In this document: positions 1 to 7,700 of the stretch, one piece after another
How the letters are laid out: each line of letters starts with the position of its first letter
Position numbering within the stretch: position 1 is the stretch's first letter
NCBI GenBank assembly: GCA_030616695.1
Contig: JAUWWU010000011.1
Location: 1 to 11,207, forward strand
Direction of reading: 5' to 3'
Origin: Candidatus Omnitrophota bacterium
Lineage (GTDB): Bacteria; Omnitrophota; Gorgyraeia; JAHIPI01
Length of the DNA: 11,207 nucleotides
Made by a program: the position numbers and the translations under genes
The notes under the pieces: generated by a model
Database searches by the model: none
Seen by the model: the letters and a program-made list of their open reading frames with translations, nothing else
What the model was told of the DNA's origin: nothing

Positions 1-2
1 AG

Positions 3-89
3 GCAAAAGGCGTAAACGTGAGCGATTTTGTGAATGTCAAAATAACCGATACCCTCGAATATGACCTCGTTGGCGAACAGGTTAAGTAA
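3..89 (+). CDS. C-terminal end of a radical-SAM methylthiotransferase, probably RimO (partial)
   Basis: Only the last 28 codons are in the window, so the start lies upstream. The frame from base 3 reads to a TAA at 87-89 and contains DFVNVKITDTLEYDLVGE. This resembles the C-terminal TRAM domain of the MiaB/RimO family, a small RNA-binding beta-barrel that follows the radical-SAM domain. The 'D-F-V-x-V-x-I-T-x-x-x-x-Y-D-L-x-G' pattern is closest to RimO, which methylthiolates an aspartate of ribosomal protein S12, but MiaB or MtaB-like enzymes cannot be excluded from so short a piece. The catalytic CxxxCxxC motif is not visible. The stop codon lies inside the left arm of a large inverted repeat (81-387), so the extreme C-terminus may have been altered by that element. 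Confidence 0.6.
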   Translation, partial: AKGVNVSDFVNVKITDTLEYDLVGEQVK

Positions 90-387
90 GCAATGTTGAT
101 ATTCACTCGCTCAGACAAAATTTTTAACGCCTTTAATTTTTTGAAAGGTGTGGGGCGCTCACCGACTCGCGCCCATCAACAAGCATGCGCTCCTTATACG
201 TCGCGCGTCGATTGCGGGCAAAATAACTCGGGGGCATTACCATACCCCCTCTCTACTTCGCTTCGCGAAGTAGCCGCACCTGTCGATTAGGCCCGCGGAC
301 ATATTTTGCCCTTTTAGAAACCGATTTTTTCGCTCATTCAAGGCTAAATTTTGTATGTCGCTCGTCGAATATCAACATTACTTAAAC
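81..387. repeat. Large nested inverted-repeat element, MITE-like or structured non-coding
   Basis: This 300-base stretch has no convincing gene and is full of palindromes. The outer arms are 92-104 (AATGTTGATATTC) and 367-379, a perfect 13-bp match. They extend imperfectly outwards (GTTAAGTAA at 81-89 against ACTTAAAC at 380-387) and inwards (CAAAATTT near 116 and its complement near 347). Inside are GGGCAAAATA 216-225 with 302-311, GGGCGC 153-158 with 169-174, GGGGG 230-234 with CCCCC 245-249, and a 9-bp hairpin at 253-273. Nested symmetry with long outer arms suggests a non-autonomous mobile element or a cruciform/RNA structure. No transposase and no clear target-site duplication are visible. 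Family unknown. Confidence 0.55.
253..273. repeat. Perfect 9-bp hairpin at the centre of the inverted-repeat element
   Basis: CTACTTCGC (253-261) and GCGAAGTAG (265-273) are exact reverse complements around a TTC loop. It is the tightest palindrome of the element at 81-387 and lies a little to the right of its geometric centre. No T-run follows, so it is not a standard intrinsic terminator. Confidence 0.6.
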
Positions 388-407
388 ATAGCCGCACAAT
401 AAATCAA

Positions 408-435
408 TTGACTTTTTTATATAATGGTATATAAT
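408..435 (+). promoter_or_regulatory. Sigma70-type promoter of the acyl-CoA dehydrogenase/ETF operon
   Basis: TTGACT (408-413) and TATAAT (430-435) are separated by 16 bp in a local AT-rich stretch. Transcription would start near 442, giving a leader of about 68 nt before the ATG at 510. It lies just right of the inverted-repeat element (81-387). No clear operator palindrome was seen in the leader. The overlapping TATAAT at 420-425 is too close to this -35 to pair with it. Confidence 0.6.
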
Positions 436-498
436 ATCTTTTCTTTAATGTGTACGAGAGTTGTAACTGCATTATTGAGGTGTAATCTATATAAAATT

Positions 499-504
499 GG
501 GAGG
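499..504 (+). promoter_or_regulatory. Ribosome binding site of the acyl-CoA dehydrogenase
   Basis: GGGAGG lies five bases before the ATG at 510. It is a strong Shine-Dalgarno sequence and supports that start. It contrasts with etfB, the next gene, which has none. Confidence 0.7.
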
Positions 505-509
505 CGGCA

Positions 510-1667
510 ATGGATTATTTGTTGACCGAAGAGCAGGTTATGATACGAGACCTCGCGCGCCGGATCGCGGAGGAAAAGATAAGGCCCGTTGCGGCTAAAT
601 ATGACGAGGGCGAGGAATTTCCGTGGCCTATCGTTAAGGTGCTTGCGGACAGCGACCTGTGTGGTATATATATACCGGAGGAATACGGAGGCACGGGCGG
701 CGGCGTGACCGAATTGGTGTTGGCCACAGAGGAGCTGTCAAAGGCGTGCGGCGGGATCGCCCTGGCATTTGCGGCGACTGCCCTGGGCATATATCCTATT
801 TTGCTTTACGGCAGCGACGAGCAGAAAAAGAAGTATCTGCCGGATATAGCCAAAGGCAAGAAATTGGCGGCCTTCGCGATAACGGAAGCGGAGGCGGGCT
901 CTGACGTGGGCAGCATAAGGACGACTGCAAAAAAAGAAGGTGATCACTACATATTAAACGGGACAAAACAGTGGATAACAAACGGGGGGGAAGCAGAGAC
1001 ATATACGGTGATCGCCATGACGAATAAATCCAAGGGCACACGCGGTGCGAGCGCTTTTATAGTGGAAAAAGGCACGCCGGGATTCGATTTTGGTAAAAAG
1101 GAAGACAAGCTCGGCATACGCGCGTCAGCTACGCGCGAGCTTGTTTTTACCGACTGTAAGATCCCCAAGGAAAATCTGCTGGGCAGGGAGGGCATGGGTT
1201 TTATAGTAGCGATGAAGACATTCGATAATTCCCGTCCCGGAGTAGCCGCGCAGGCGGTAGGCATAGCACAGGGGGCATTTGACCTGGCTCTTAAATATGC
1301 CCACGAAAGGCAGCAGTTCGGCCGGTCTATTTCCAGTTTTCAGGGCATACAGTTTATGCTGGCGGATATGGCTACTGAGATAGAAGCAGCCAGGGCGCTT
1401 GTGATTTCGTCGGCAAGGATGATAGATTCCGGGGCAAAGGATGTGGGAGCTGTTTCGGCGATGGCAAAGATATATGCCAGCGACATCGCCATGAAAGTGA
1501 CGGTTGATTGCGTGCAGATCTACGGCGGTTACGGCTACATGAAGGACTATCCGGTAGAGAAGTATATGCGGGACGCCAAGATAACGCAGATATACGAAGG
1601 CACCAATCAGGTGCAGCGCAATGTCATCGCGGCTGCTTTAATAAAAAGCCTCGTTAAGAAAAAATAA
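510..1667 (+). CDS. Acyl-CoA dehydrogenase, probable enoyl/acryloyl-CoA reductase subunit of an ETF complex
   Basis: This is a cytoplasmic FAD enzyme that interconverts acyl-CoA and 2,3-enoyl-CoA. The 385 residues match the usual ~380 of the short-chain/butyryl-CoA dehydrogenase group. Visible signatures are AFAITEAEAGSD (121-132) and WITNG (155-159), which contact FAD and substrate, RQQFGR (267-272), and the C-terminal IYEGTNQVQR, where Glu363 is the expected catalytic base. The start is fixed by GGGAGG five bases upstream. It is the first gene of a cluster with etfB, a URO-D-like gene and a ferredoxin-fused etfA. The order dehydrogenase-EtfB-EtfA(Fd) is that of caffeyl-CoA reductase (carCDE), so physiological operation as an NADH- and ETF-dependent enoyl-CoA reductase is inferred. 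Fatty-acid or amino-acid oxidation in the reverse direction is the alternative. The acyl substrate cannot be read from the sequence. Confidence 0.9.
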   Translation: MDYLLTEEQVMIRDLARRIAEEKIRPVAAKYDEGEEFPWPIVKVLADSDLCGIYIPEEYGGTGGGVTELVLATEELSKACGGIALAFAATALGIYPILLYGSDEQKKKYLPDIAKGKKLAAFAITEAEAGSDVGSIRTTAKKEGDHYILNGTKQWITNGGEAETYTVIAMTNKSKGTRGASAFIVEKGTPGFDFGKKEDKLGIRASATRELVFTDCKIPKENLLGREGMGFIVAMKTFDNSRPGVAAQAVGIAQGAFDLALKYAHERQQFGRSISSFQGIQFMLADMATEIEAARALVISSARMIDSGAKDVGAVSAMAKIYASDIAMKVTVDCVQIYGGYGYMKDYPVEKYMRDAKITQIYEGTNQVQRNVIAAALIKSLVKKK

Positions 1668-1700
1668 CGAGATAACCTATCTCAGTTGAACCAAACATAA

Positions 1701-1740
1701 TGGGGACAGACACCTTTTTTCTAAATGGTGTCTGTCCCCA
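1701..1740. repeat. REP-like palindrome (TGGGGACAGACACC type) between the dehydrogenase gene and etfB
   Basis: TGGGGACAGACACC (1701-1714) and its exact complement (1727-1740) form a perfect 14-bp stem with a 12-base loop. From memory, sequences of this GGGGACAGACACC kind recur widely in environmental bacterial genomes, often near REP-associated Y1 transposases; I could not check this here. No transposase lies in the window. The element fills most of the 87-bp gap, and its right arm ends 14 bases before the etfB ATG. No T-run follows the stem, so transcription probably reads through. The hairpin may protect or separate the mRNA segments. Confidence 0.75.
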
Positions 1741-1754
1741 CATAAAAAACAATA

Positions 1755-2534
1755 ATGAATATAATCGTCTGCATAAAACAGGTCCCCGAAACGACGGATG
1801 TTAAGATAGACCCCGAGACCAATACGCTCATAAGGGAGGGCGTGGCCTCCATAATCAACCCCTTTGATACTTATGCTATCGAAGAGGGAGTGAGGCTGAG
1901 AGAAAAATTCGGCGGGAAGGTTACGGTCTTATCAATGGGGCCGCCCCAGGCACAGGAAGCGTTGCGGGAGGCGATTTCCGTAGGCGCGGATGAAGGTGTC
2001 CTTCTTTCCGACAGGGCCTTTGCCGGAAGCGATACATGGGCCACAAGCTATACGCTCGCGAAAGCTATTGAAAAGATAGGCGCTTTTGACATTATACTTT
2101 GCGGCAAACAGGCCTCTGACGGCGACACCGCCCAGGTCGGGCCAGGTATATCCACGCATCTTGACATACCGCAGGTTACGTATGTCAAGAAGATAGAGGA
2201 GATAAAAGAAAACGCAGTTAAGGTCGAGAGGATGACAGAAGGGGGTTTTGAGATAATAGAGGCCCCTATCCCTTGTCTCATGACCGTCGTTAAAGAGATA
2301 AACGAACCCCGTCTCCCCTCCCTTAGGGGCAAGATGAAAGCGAGAAAGGCAGAGATAAAGGTGATGACATCCAAGGACCTTGATCTCGACCCCTCAAAGA
2401 TAGGATTAAACGGCTCCCCCACCAAAGTAATGAAGATATTTACTCCTCCGCCAAGAAAAGGGGGGCAGATTTTACAAGGGGAAGCAGACAGGGTTGCGGC
2501 CGACCTTGTAGAATTGCTTAAAAGCGAAGTATAG
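1755..2534 (+). CDS. etfB: Electron transfer flavoprotein beta subunit, bifurcating-type
   Basis: EtfB pairs with EtfA and binds FAD or AMP. It relays electrons between NADH, ferredoxin and the acyl-CoA dehydrogenase. The 259-residue length is typical. The start MNIIVCIKQVPET is the canonical family N-terminus, which fixes the ATG. The loop CGKQASDGDTAQVGP (116-130) matches the DGDTAQVGP form of bifurcating ETFs such as those of clostridia and Acidaminococcus; mammalian-type EtfB has a DDDCNQTG form instead. NEPRLPSLRGKMKARK further on is the conserved region near the ETF-dehydrogenase recognition segment. No Shine-Dalgarno sequence precedes the ATG. The REP-like palindrome (1701-1740) ends 14 bases away and may have displaced it. 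The stop TAG abuts the ATG of the next gene (TAGATG). Confidence 0.95.
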   Translation: MNIIVCIKQVPETTDVKIDPETNTLIREGVASIINPFDTYAIEEGVRLREKFGGKVTVLSMGPPQAQEALREAISVGADEGVLLSDRAFAGSDTWATSYTLAKAIEKIGAFDIILCGKQASDGDTAQVGPGISTHLDIPQVTYVKKIEEIKENAVKVERMTEGGFEIIEAPIPCLMTVVKEINEPRLPSLRGKMKARKAEIKVMTSKDLDLDPSKIGLNGSPTKVMKIFTPPPRKGGQILQGEADRVAADLVELLKSEV

Positions 2535-3458
2535 ATGACTTCTCGGGATAGGATCAAAAGGACGCTGGAATTAAAGGTGCCGGACAGGGTCGGCATTTTT
2601 GACGAATTCGGAGAGGCCGCTGTCCGGAAATGGAGGGATGACGGCGATCTCCCCCGCCATGTGACTGCGCAGGAGTATTTTGATTTCGATATACACATTT
2701 TTGGTTTTGACCAGAGTTTTCACTGCGGCGAAAAAAATATTGTAACGCCTGCGCGTATGGATACTGCCTCTTTGGGCGAAAATCTAAAAGATAATTACGG
2801 CAATGCCGACAAAGGAAAAAAGTTTTTGGCCCTTGCGTGCATGGAGCCCTTCGAGCATATATCAAGGGCGGTCGGAAGGGAAGAGCTCTTGGCGATGATG
2901 GCTGAGGAGGCAAACAAAGCGGCGGATCTTTTTGCGGATTCATCGGAGTTCACCCTTAATATATGCCGGCTAATACTTAAAGAAGGTTACCGTTTTGACG
3001 GTGCATGGTTGTGGGGCGACATAGGATATAAGGAAGGCCTTATGTTTTCGACCGACTATTATAACGCCTTTTTGTTTGACCTCCACAAAGAGATCTGCGA
3101 TTTTTTCGCTGAGAACAATATGCCGGTGATATTTCATTCGGACGGAAACATAAGAGAGCTTATGCCGCATCTCGTAGAAGTGGGGGTGCGCGCGGTAGAA
3201 CCGCTGGAGAGCGACGTAGGGATAGATTTAGCCAGACTCAAAAAAGACTATGGCAGGGATATCGTTATCTTCGGCGGGATAGATGAGAGATCGTTCGGGG
3301 ACAAAAAAAGAGCTAAGGGCGAGATAAGCTCAAAATTTAAATATCTTATGAAGAGCGGCGGCTATATCTACCGCGCGGATAGCCCGATCCTTGAGGATAT
3401 AAGCTTTGAGGATTATAAATACGCGCTTGAACTGGTGAAGAAATACGGAACCTATTAA
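2535..3458 (+). CDS. URO-D superfamily protein (uroporphyrinogen decarboxylase/methyltransferase-like), function unknown
   Basis: The 307 residues resemble the PF01208 TIM-barrel family, which covers uroporphyrinogen decarboxylase and corrinoid-linked methyltransferases such as MtaA and CmuA. Family-like features are the N-terminal SRDRIKRTLELKVPDRV, the mid-protein GAWLWGDIGYKEGLMFS, the strand VIFHSDGNI (His201-Ser202-Asp203), VEPLESDVGIDL, and IVIFGGID near the C-terminus. It is shorter than typical HemE (~340-370). The H-x-C...C zinc site of MtaA-type methyltransferases appears absent because Cys is replaced by Asp at 203. Neither heme synthesis genes nor a corrinoid protein are nearby. 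The ATG directly follows the etfB stop, so translation is probably coupled and expression tied to the ETF complex. Possible roles, all inferred, are a methyl or methoxy-group transferase preparing the acyl substrate, or an unrelated decarboxylase-fold enzyme. Confidence 0.75.
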   Translation: MTSRDRIKRTLELKVPDRVGIFDEFGEAAVRKWRDDGDLPRHVTAQEYFDFDIHIFGFDQSFHCGEKNIVTPARMDTASLGENLKDNYGNADKGKKFLALACMEPFEHISRAVGREELLAMMAEEANKAADLFADSSEFTLNICRLILKEGYRFDGAWLWGDIGYKEGLMFSTDYYNAFLFDLHKEICDFFAENNMPVIFHSDGNIRELMPHLVEVGVRAVEPLESDVGIDLARLKKDYGRDIVIFGGIDERSFGDKKRAKGEISSKFKYLMKSGGYIYRADSPILEDISFEDYKYALELVKKYGTY

Positions 3459-3491
3459 GACAAAGCAGTTGTCATAGCGGAGTGAGGCTAT

Positions 3492-4694
3492 ATGTCGATA
3501 AAGATCTTGTTTGATAAATGCACGGGCTGTAACTTATGCGTCACGTTTTGCCCTTTCGGCGCCATAGAAGTGAAAGACGGGAAGGCCGTTATCGACCTCG
3601 ATAAATGCAACTTGTGCGGTGCCTGTGTCGATTCATGCAACTTAAAGGCGATAGAGCTTATCAAACCGTCGGCTGCGGAGGAAAAGATTTCGCCCGCCGA
3701 GGCCCGGGATGTATGGATCTTCTGCGAGCAGAAAGGGGGTTTGATACAAAGTGTTTCATGGGAGCTTCTGGGTAAGGGGAGGGAGCTGGCCGATAAATTG
3801 GGCACTAAACTGTGCGGCGTCCTGCTGGGCCATAATATAAAGGAAAAGGCACGTGAGGTCTTCGCGAGAGGCGTGGACAAGCTCTATCTTGTGGATTCGC
3901 CGAAACTCGCCAATTATCAAAACGAACCCTATACGGAAGTATTGGTCAAGCTGATAAAAAAATATAGGCCCGAGGTGCTTTTATGCGGCGCCACGACCAT
4001 GGGCAGAAGCCTTATATCGAGGGTTGCCGTAAAGGTGCGCGCGGGCCTTACCGCAGATTGCACCGGCTTGGATATAGATACTAAAGACAGGCTGCTTCTT
4101 CAGACGCGCCCCGCTTTCGGCGGAAATATCATGGCTACCATCATAACCCCCACTCATAGGCCGCAGATGGCGACCGTCAGGCATAAGGTCATGAAGGAAG
4201 CGCTGGTTGAAGAGGGAAGGACAGGCGAGCTCATCGAGGAGGATATCGACGAATCCCTCCTGTCGTCACGAAGCAAGCTGCTTGACATAGTGGAGGAAAT
4301 AGAAGCTACCGTAAATCTCACCGAAGCCGATATAATCGTCTCGGGCGGCCGCGGCATGGGCGGCCCTGAAAACTTTAAGATTGTCGAAGAGCTGGCATTG
4401 GTTCTCGGAGGCGCTGTGGGTGCTTCGCGCGCCGCCGTAGATGCGGGATGGATGCCGTATTCGCATCAGGTCGGCCAGACGGGAAAGACGGTTTGTCCGA
4501 AGCTTTACATAGCGTGCGGAATAAGCGGACAGATCCAGCATCTTATAGGGATGCAGTCTTCCAACTCAATCGTTGCCATAAACAAAGACCCGGAAGCCCC
4601 TATTTTCAAGGTAGCAACGTATGGCATAGTCGATGACCTGTTTAAGGTCGTTCCCCTTCTTACGAAGCGGTTCAAGGAAGTGTTAGGCAAGTAA
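3492..4694 (+). CDS. etfA: Electron transfer flavoprotein alpha subunit with N-terminal 2[4Fe-4S] ferredoxin domain
   Basis: The 400 residues are a fusion. Residues 1-60 carry two 4Fe-4S motifs, with Cys10/13/16/20 (CxxCxxCxxxCP) and Cys39/42/45/49. From about 70 onward it is a full EtfA, starting [11 protein letters not shown], with the FAD-binding C-terminal domain [12 protein letters not shown] (284-295) and [20 protein letters not shown] (310-329) followed by TG. Ordinary EtfA is ~320-330 residues and lacks the iron-sulfur part. The same fusion occurs in CarE of Acetobacterium woodii caffeyl-CoA reductase, where flavin-based electron bifurcation reduces ferredoxin. The ATG has GGAG about nine bases upstream (3479-3482), and the gene follows the URO-D-like gene by 33 bp. 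The second cluster lacks the usual proline after its last Cys (Asn50), a minor variation. Confidence 0.95.
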   Translation: MSIKILFDKCTGCNLCVTFCPFGAIEVKDGKAVIDLDKCNLCGACVDSCNLKAIELIKPSAAEEKISPAEARDVWIFCEQKGGLIQSVSWELLGKGRELADKLGTKLCGVLLGHNIKEKAREVFARGVDKLYLVDSPKLANYQNEPYTEVLVKLIKKYRPEVLLCGATTMGRSLISRVAVKVRAGLTADCTGLDIDTKDRLLLQTRPAFGGNIMATIITPTHRPQMATVRHKVMKEALVEEGRTGELIEEDIDESLLSSRSKLLDIVEEIEATVNLTEADIIVSGGRGMGGPENFKIVEELALVLGGAVGASRAAVDAGWMPYSHQVGQTGKTVCPKLYIACGISGQIQHLIGMQSSNSIVAINKDPEAPIFKVATYGIVDDLFKVVPLLTKRFKEVLGK

Positions 4695-4727
4695 ATCCCA
4701 AAGCTTACTTTCTGATATATCTACAAC

Positions 4728-4756
4728 TTGACATTTCACCAAATTTAGTATATATT
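4728..4756 (+). promoter_or_regulatory. Sigma70-type promoter of smc
   Basis: TTGACA (4728-4733) and TATATT (4751-4756) are exactly 17 bp apart. A start near 4763 would give a leader of about 37 nt with a modest AAAGG (4785-4789) ten bases before the ATG. This suggests that smc is transcribed separately from the ETF operon, although no terminator was found between 4694 and 4728. Confidence 0.7.
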
Positions 4757-4799
4757 TAGTAAAAGGATATTATATTCACAAAATAAAGGCGTTATAATA

Positions 4800-7700
4800 A
4801 TGTATTTTAAAAAATTAGAATTAGTGGGCTTCAAGTCATTTGCCGAAAAGACCACTATGTATTTTGAGCCCGGGATAACAACGATCGTCGGTCCGAACGG
4901 ATGCGGTAAAAGTAACATTGTTGATGCTATAAAATGGGCACTGGGGGAACAATCGGCCAAGTCCCTCCGCGGCTCCAAAATGGAAGACGTCATATTTAAC
5001 GGGACCGATGAGACAGAGCCGATAAATATGGCGGAGGTCTCCTTTACCTTATCGAATAAAGATAAGACCCTCCAGATAGATTCCAATGAAGTGGTTATAT
5101 CCAGAAAGATATTCCGCTCAGGCGAAAGCGAATACTACATCAATAAGACTCCCGTCAGATTAAAGGACGTAACCGAGCTCCTTATGGGGACCGGCATAGG
5201 GGCGGAGGCATATTCCATTGTGGGGCAGGGCAACATCGACCTTATCCTGAGCAGCCGTCCCGACGACAGGAGGTTTATTTTCGAAGAGGCAAGCGGGATA
5301 ACGAAATATAAGTCAAAGAAAAGGGAAGCTGTAAGAAAACTGGAAGCGACGGATAATAATTTACTTCGGATAGGCGATATTATCACTGAAGTAAAACGGC
5401 AGATAAATTCCATAACAAGACAGGCCAAAAAGGCGGAGCGTTACAAGGAGCGCTTTGAGGGGTTGAAGGAATTGGAGTTTGCCCTTGCCTCTTACGAGTA
5501 TGATTTATTGAGGAAAGAGGACCGGGAGATAGAGGCGCGGTCGTCTAAAATCAGGAGCGAAGCGCAGTCGGTCGAGGCTGAAATAGAGCGCCTTCAGCGG
5601 CAGCTTGAAGGCGACAAGAGGTCGCTATCCGAGATAGGCGGAAAATTCACGGAATTACAAAGCGGCAAATTCTCAAGAGAGGCGTCAATCGAGCAGGGCC
5701 GGAACAAGATCGATGTAGACAAGGAAAGGATTATAGAGCTCAACTCGAGAATCGAAAATTTAAAAATAGAGATAGGCTCTCTTGAGAAGCGGAAAGAAAG
5801 CTCCCGGAAGCTGCTGCAGGAGTTTGAAGGCAAATTTTGCGCTGTTTCAGATTCAGAAGAGGTGAAAAAGGAGTTTTTAGAGGAAAAGGAAAAGGGCCTC
5901 GGGAAACTCGAGTCGGAGATCGGGCAGAACGAGAAGAGGATCGAAGAGAGCAAGCAGCTGATAGTCGACCATATGACGGAGGGGTCTAAGTCCAGGAACG
6001 AGGTAGTGCGGCTGACCAGCGATATCCATAATCGTTCTTTACGGCTTAGGCGCTTAGATATCGAATTGGAGAAGGTTTCGGCAGAGGCGGCTGCCCTGAG
6101 GGAAAAACTTGACGGAGTAAGAAAGGAATTCAGGGCGGCGGAATCCAGGCTCAATAATATCCGTTCGGAAAAAGAGCGGCTGGTGAAAGAAAAAGAGGCT
6201 ATTTCTTCGTCGCTCTGCTCTACAGAAGAAAAACTTCAGGAGAAGAGGAATAGGCTGATAACACTTGAGTCCAAAAAGTCGTTTCTGGAAGACCTTATAG
6301 AGCGGCACGAAGGCCTTGCCGGCGGAGTGAAGAACTTGCTGGATTCTATAAAAAAAGGCGAACTTCGCCTTGACGGCGTCAAAGGCGTTTTGGGGAATAT
6401 AATCAATGTCACGAAAGGTTATGAATTTGCCGTTGAATCGGCCCTGGGTGATTATGCGCAGTGCGTTGTCTCGCATGACAGGGAAAATGCATTAAAGGCC
6501 GTTGAATATTTAAATAGAAGTAAGCAGGGCAGGGCGACTTTCGTAATATTGGACGAGTTCGAGTCCAACGCCCCCGAGGCCGCCGATGACAGCGTATTGC
6601 GCGTAGACGGGGTTTCGGGCAGGCTGATTGACTTTGTAGAAGTGGGCGATGAGATTAAGGCGGCAGTAACACATCTGCTTAAAGGATGTTATCTTGTAAA
6701 AAATATTGAGGCCGCGGAAAAAGCCTTGAACGCCGTTCCTGCCGATACCGGCAAGGATGTAAAATTGGTCACGGTAAAAGGAGAGATATTCAAAAACGGA
6801 TTTATAGCAGGCGGGGCAGACCCTAAAGGCCGGGATGCTGGTATAATCGGCAGGGACACTCGGCTGAAGGATACTATAAAAGAAATCGAATCGTCCAAAA
6901 GCGCGATGAATGAAATGGAAAAAGAGAGGGTTGCCCTCAGGTCGCGCCTGACGGAATTCAACGCAAAACTAAATAACGTCGAAGACCTGCTTAAAGAGGA
7001 AGATGTCGAATACCACAGGAAAGAGAGCCAGCTCGCCTCTATTGAGCAGGAGAATTCCAAGTTAGGGGAAGAGGCATCCCTCCTTGAGCTTGAAAAAGAC
7101 GAGGTGGCTGAGGAGGTCAAAGATTTTGGTTCCAGGAAAGACGGCCTCGAAGAACGATTAAAGAATATTGAAGCCGAAGAGCAGAACACCCAGAATGTCC
7201 TCTTGAATTCACAGGAACTCGTCAAGAATTTTTCCAAAGAGCGAGAGGAGACCATGGTGCTTATAGCCGAGATAAAGACCGAGCTACAGGCCCTTTCAAA
7301 AGAAAAGGCGTCGCTATCCCAAAACCTGAATATGCAAAAGGAATCATTTGAAGCGTACGCGGAATCCTTAAACCAGAAATCGAATGAGATAGAGGAGTCC
7401 GATAAAAAGAAAGACGAGCTTACCGAAGAGATCAAAGAATTGGAAGTGGAAATAAGGCGGTTGTCGGAAGAATTAAAAACCCTGGATAAGGAACTAATAC
7501 AAATAGGTGAAAATAAAAACAAGAGTGCCTCGGTCATAGGGGAGGCGGAAAGGCGCCTTGGCGAACTTTATAAAATATCCAACGGGCATAAGGACAACGA
7601 ACACAATTCCGAGATGCGGAGGTCCGAAGTCGGGCATAAAATAGAGACCTTAAGGAACCGCATGTCCCAGCTTTATAAAATCGATATAGATTTACAGAGG

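Noticed and set aside
93..290. Open frame of 65 codons after the rimO-like gene
   Set aside because: It lies wholly within the inverted-repeat element, has no ribosome binding site, and its translation has no recognisable or protein-like pattern.
1701..1740. Palindrome considered as an intrinsic terminator of the dehydrogenase gene
   Set aside because: The stem is strong but is followed by CATAAAAAAC on the + strand, with no T-run. The T-run present is in the loop. The downstream genes have no separate promoter that I can see.
2048..2698. 216-codon antisense frame across etfB and the URO-D-like gene
   Set aside because: It is a shadow of two clearly conserved genes on the + strand, with a Ser/Pro-rich translation typical of antisense frames.
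6689..7537. 282-codon antisense frame inside smc
   Set aside because: The Ser/Phe-rich translation mirrors the Glu/Lys-rich coiled coil of SMC read backwards. It shows no motif and no start signal.
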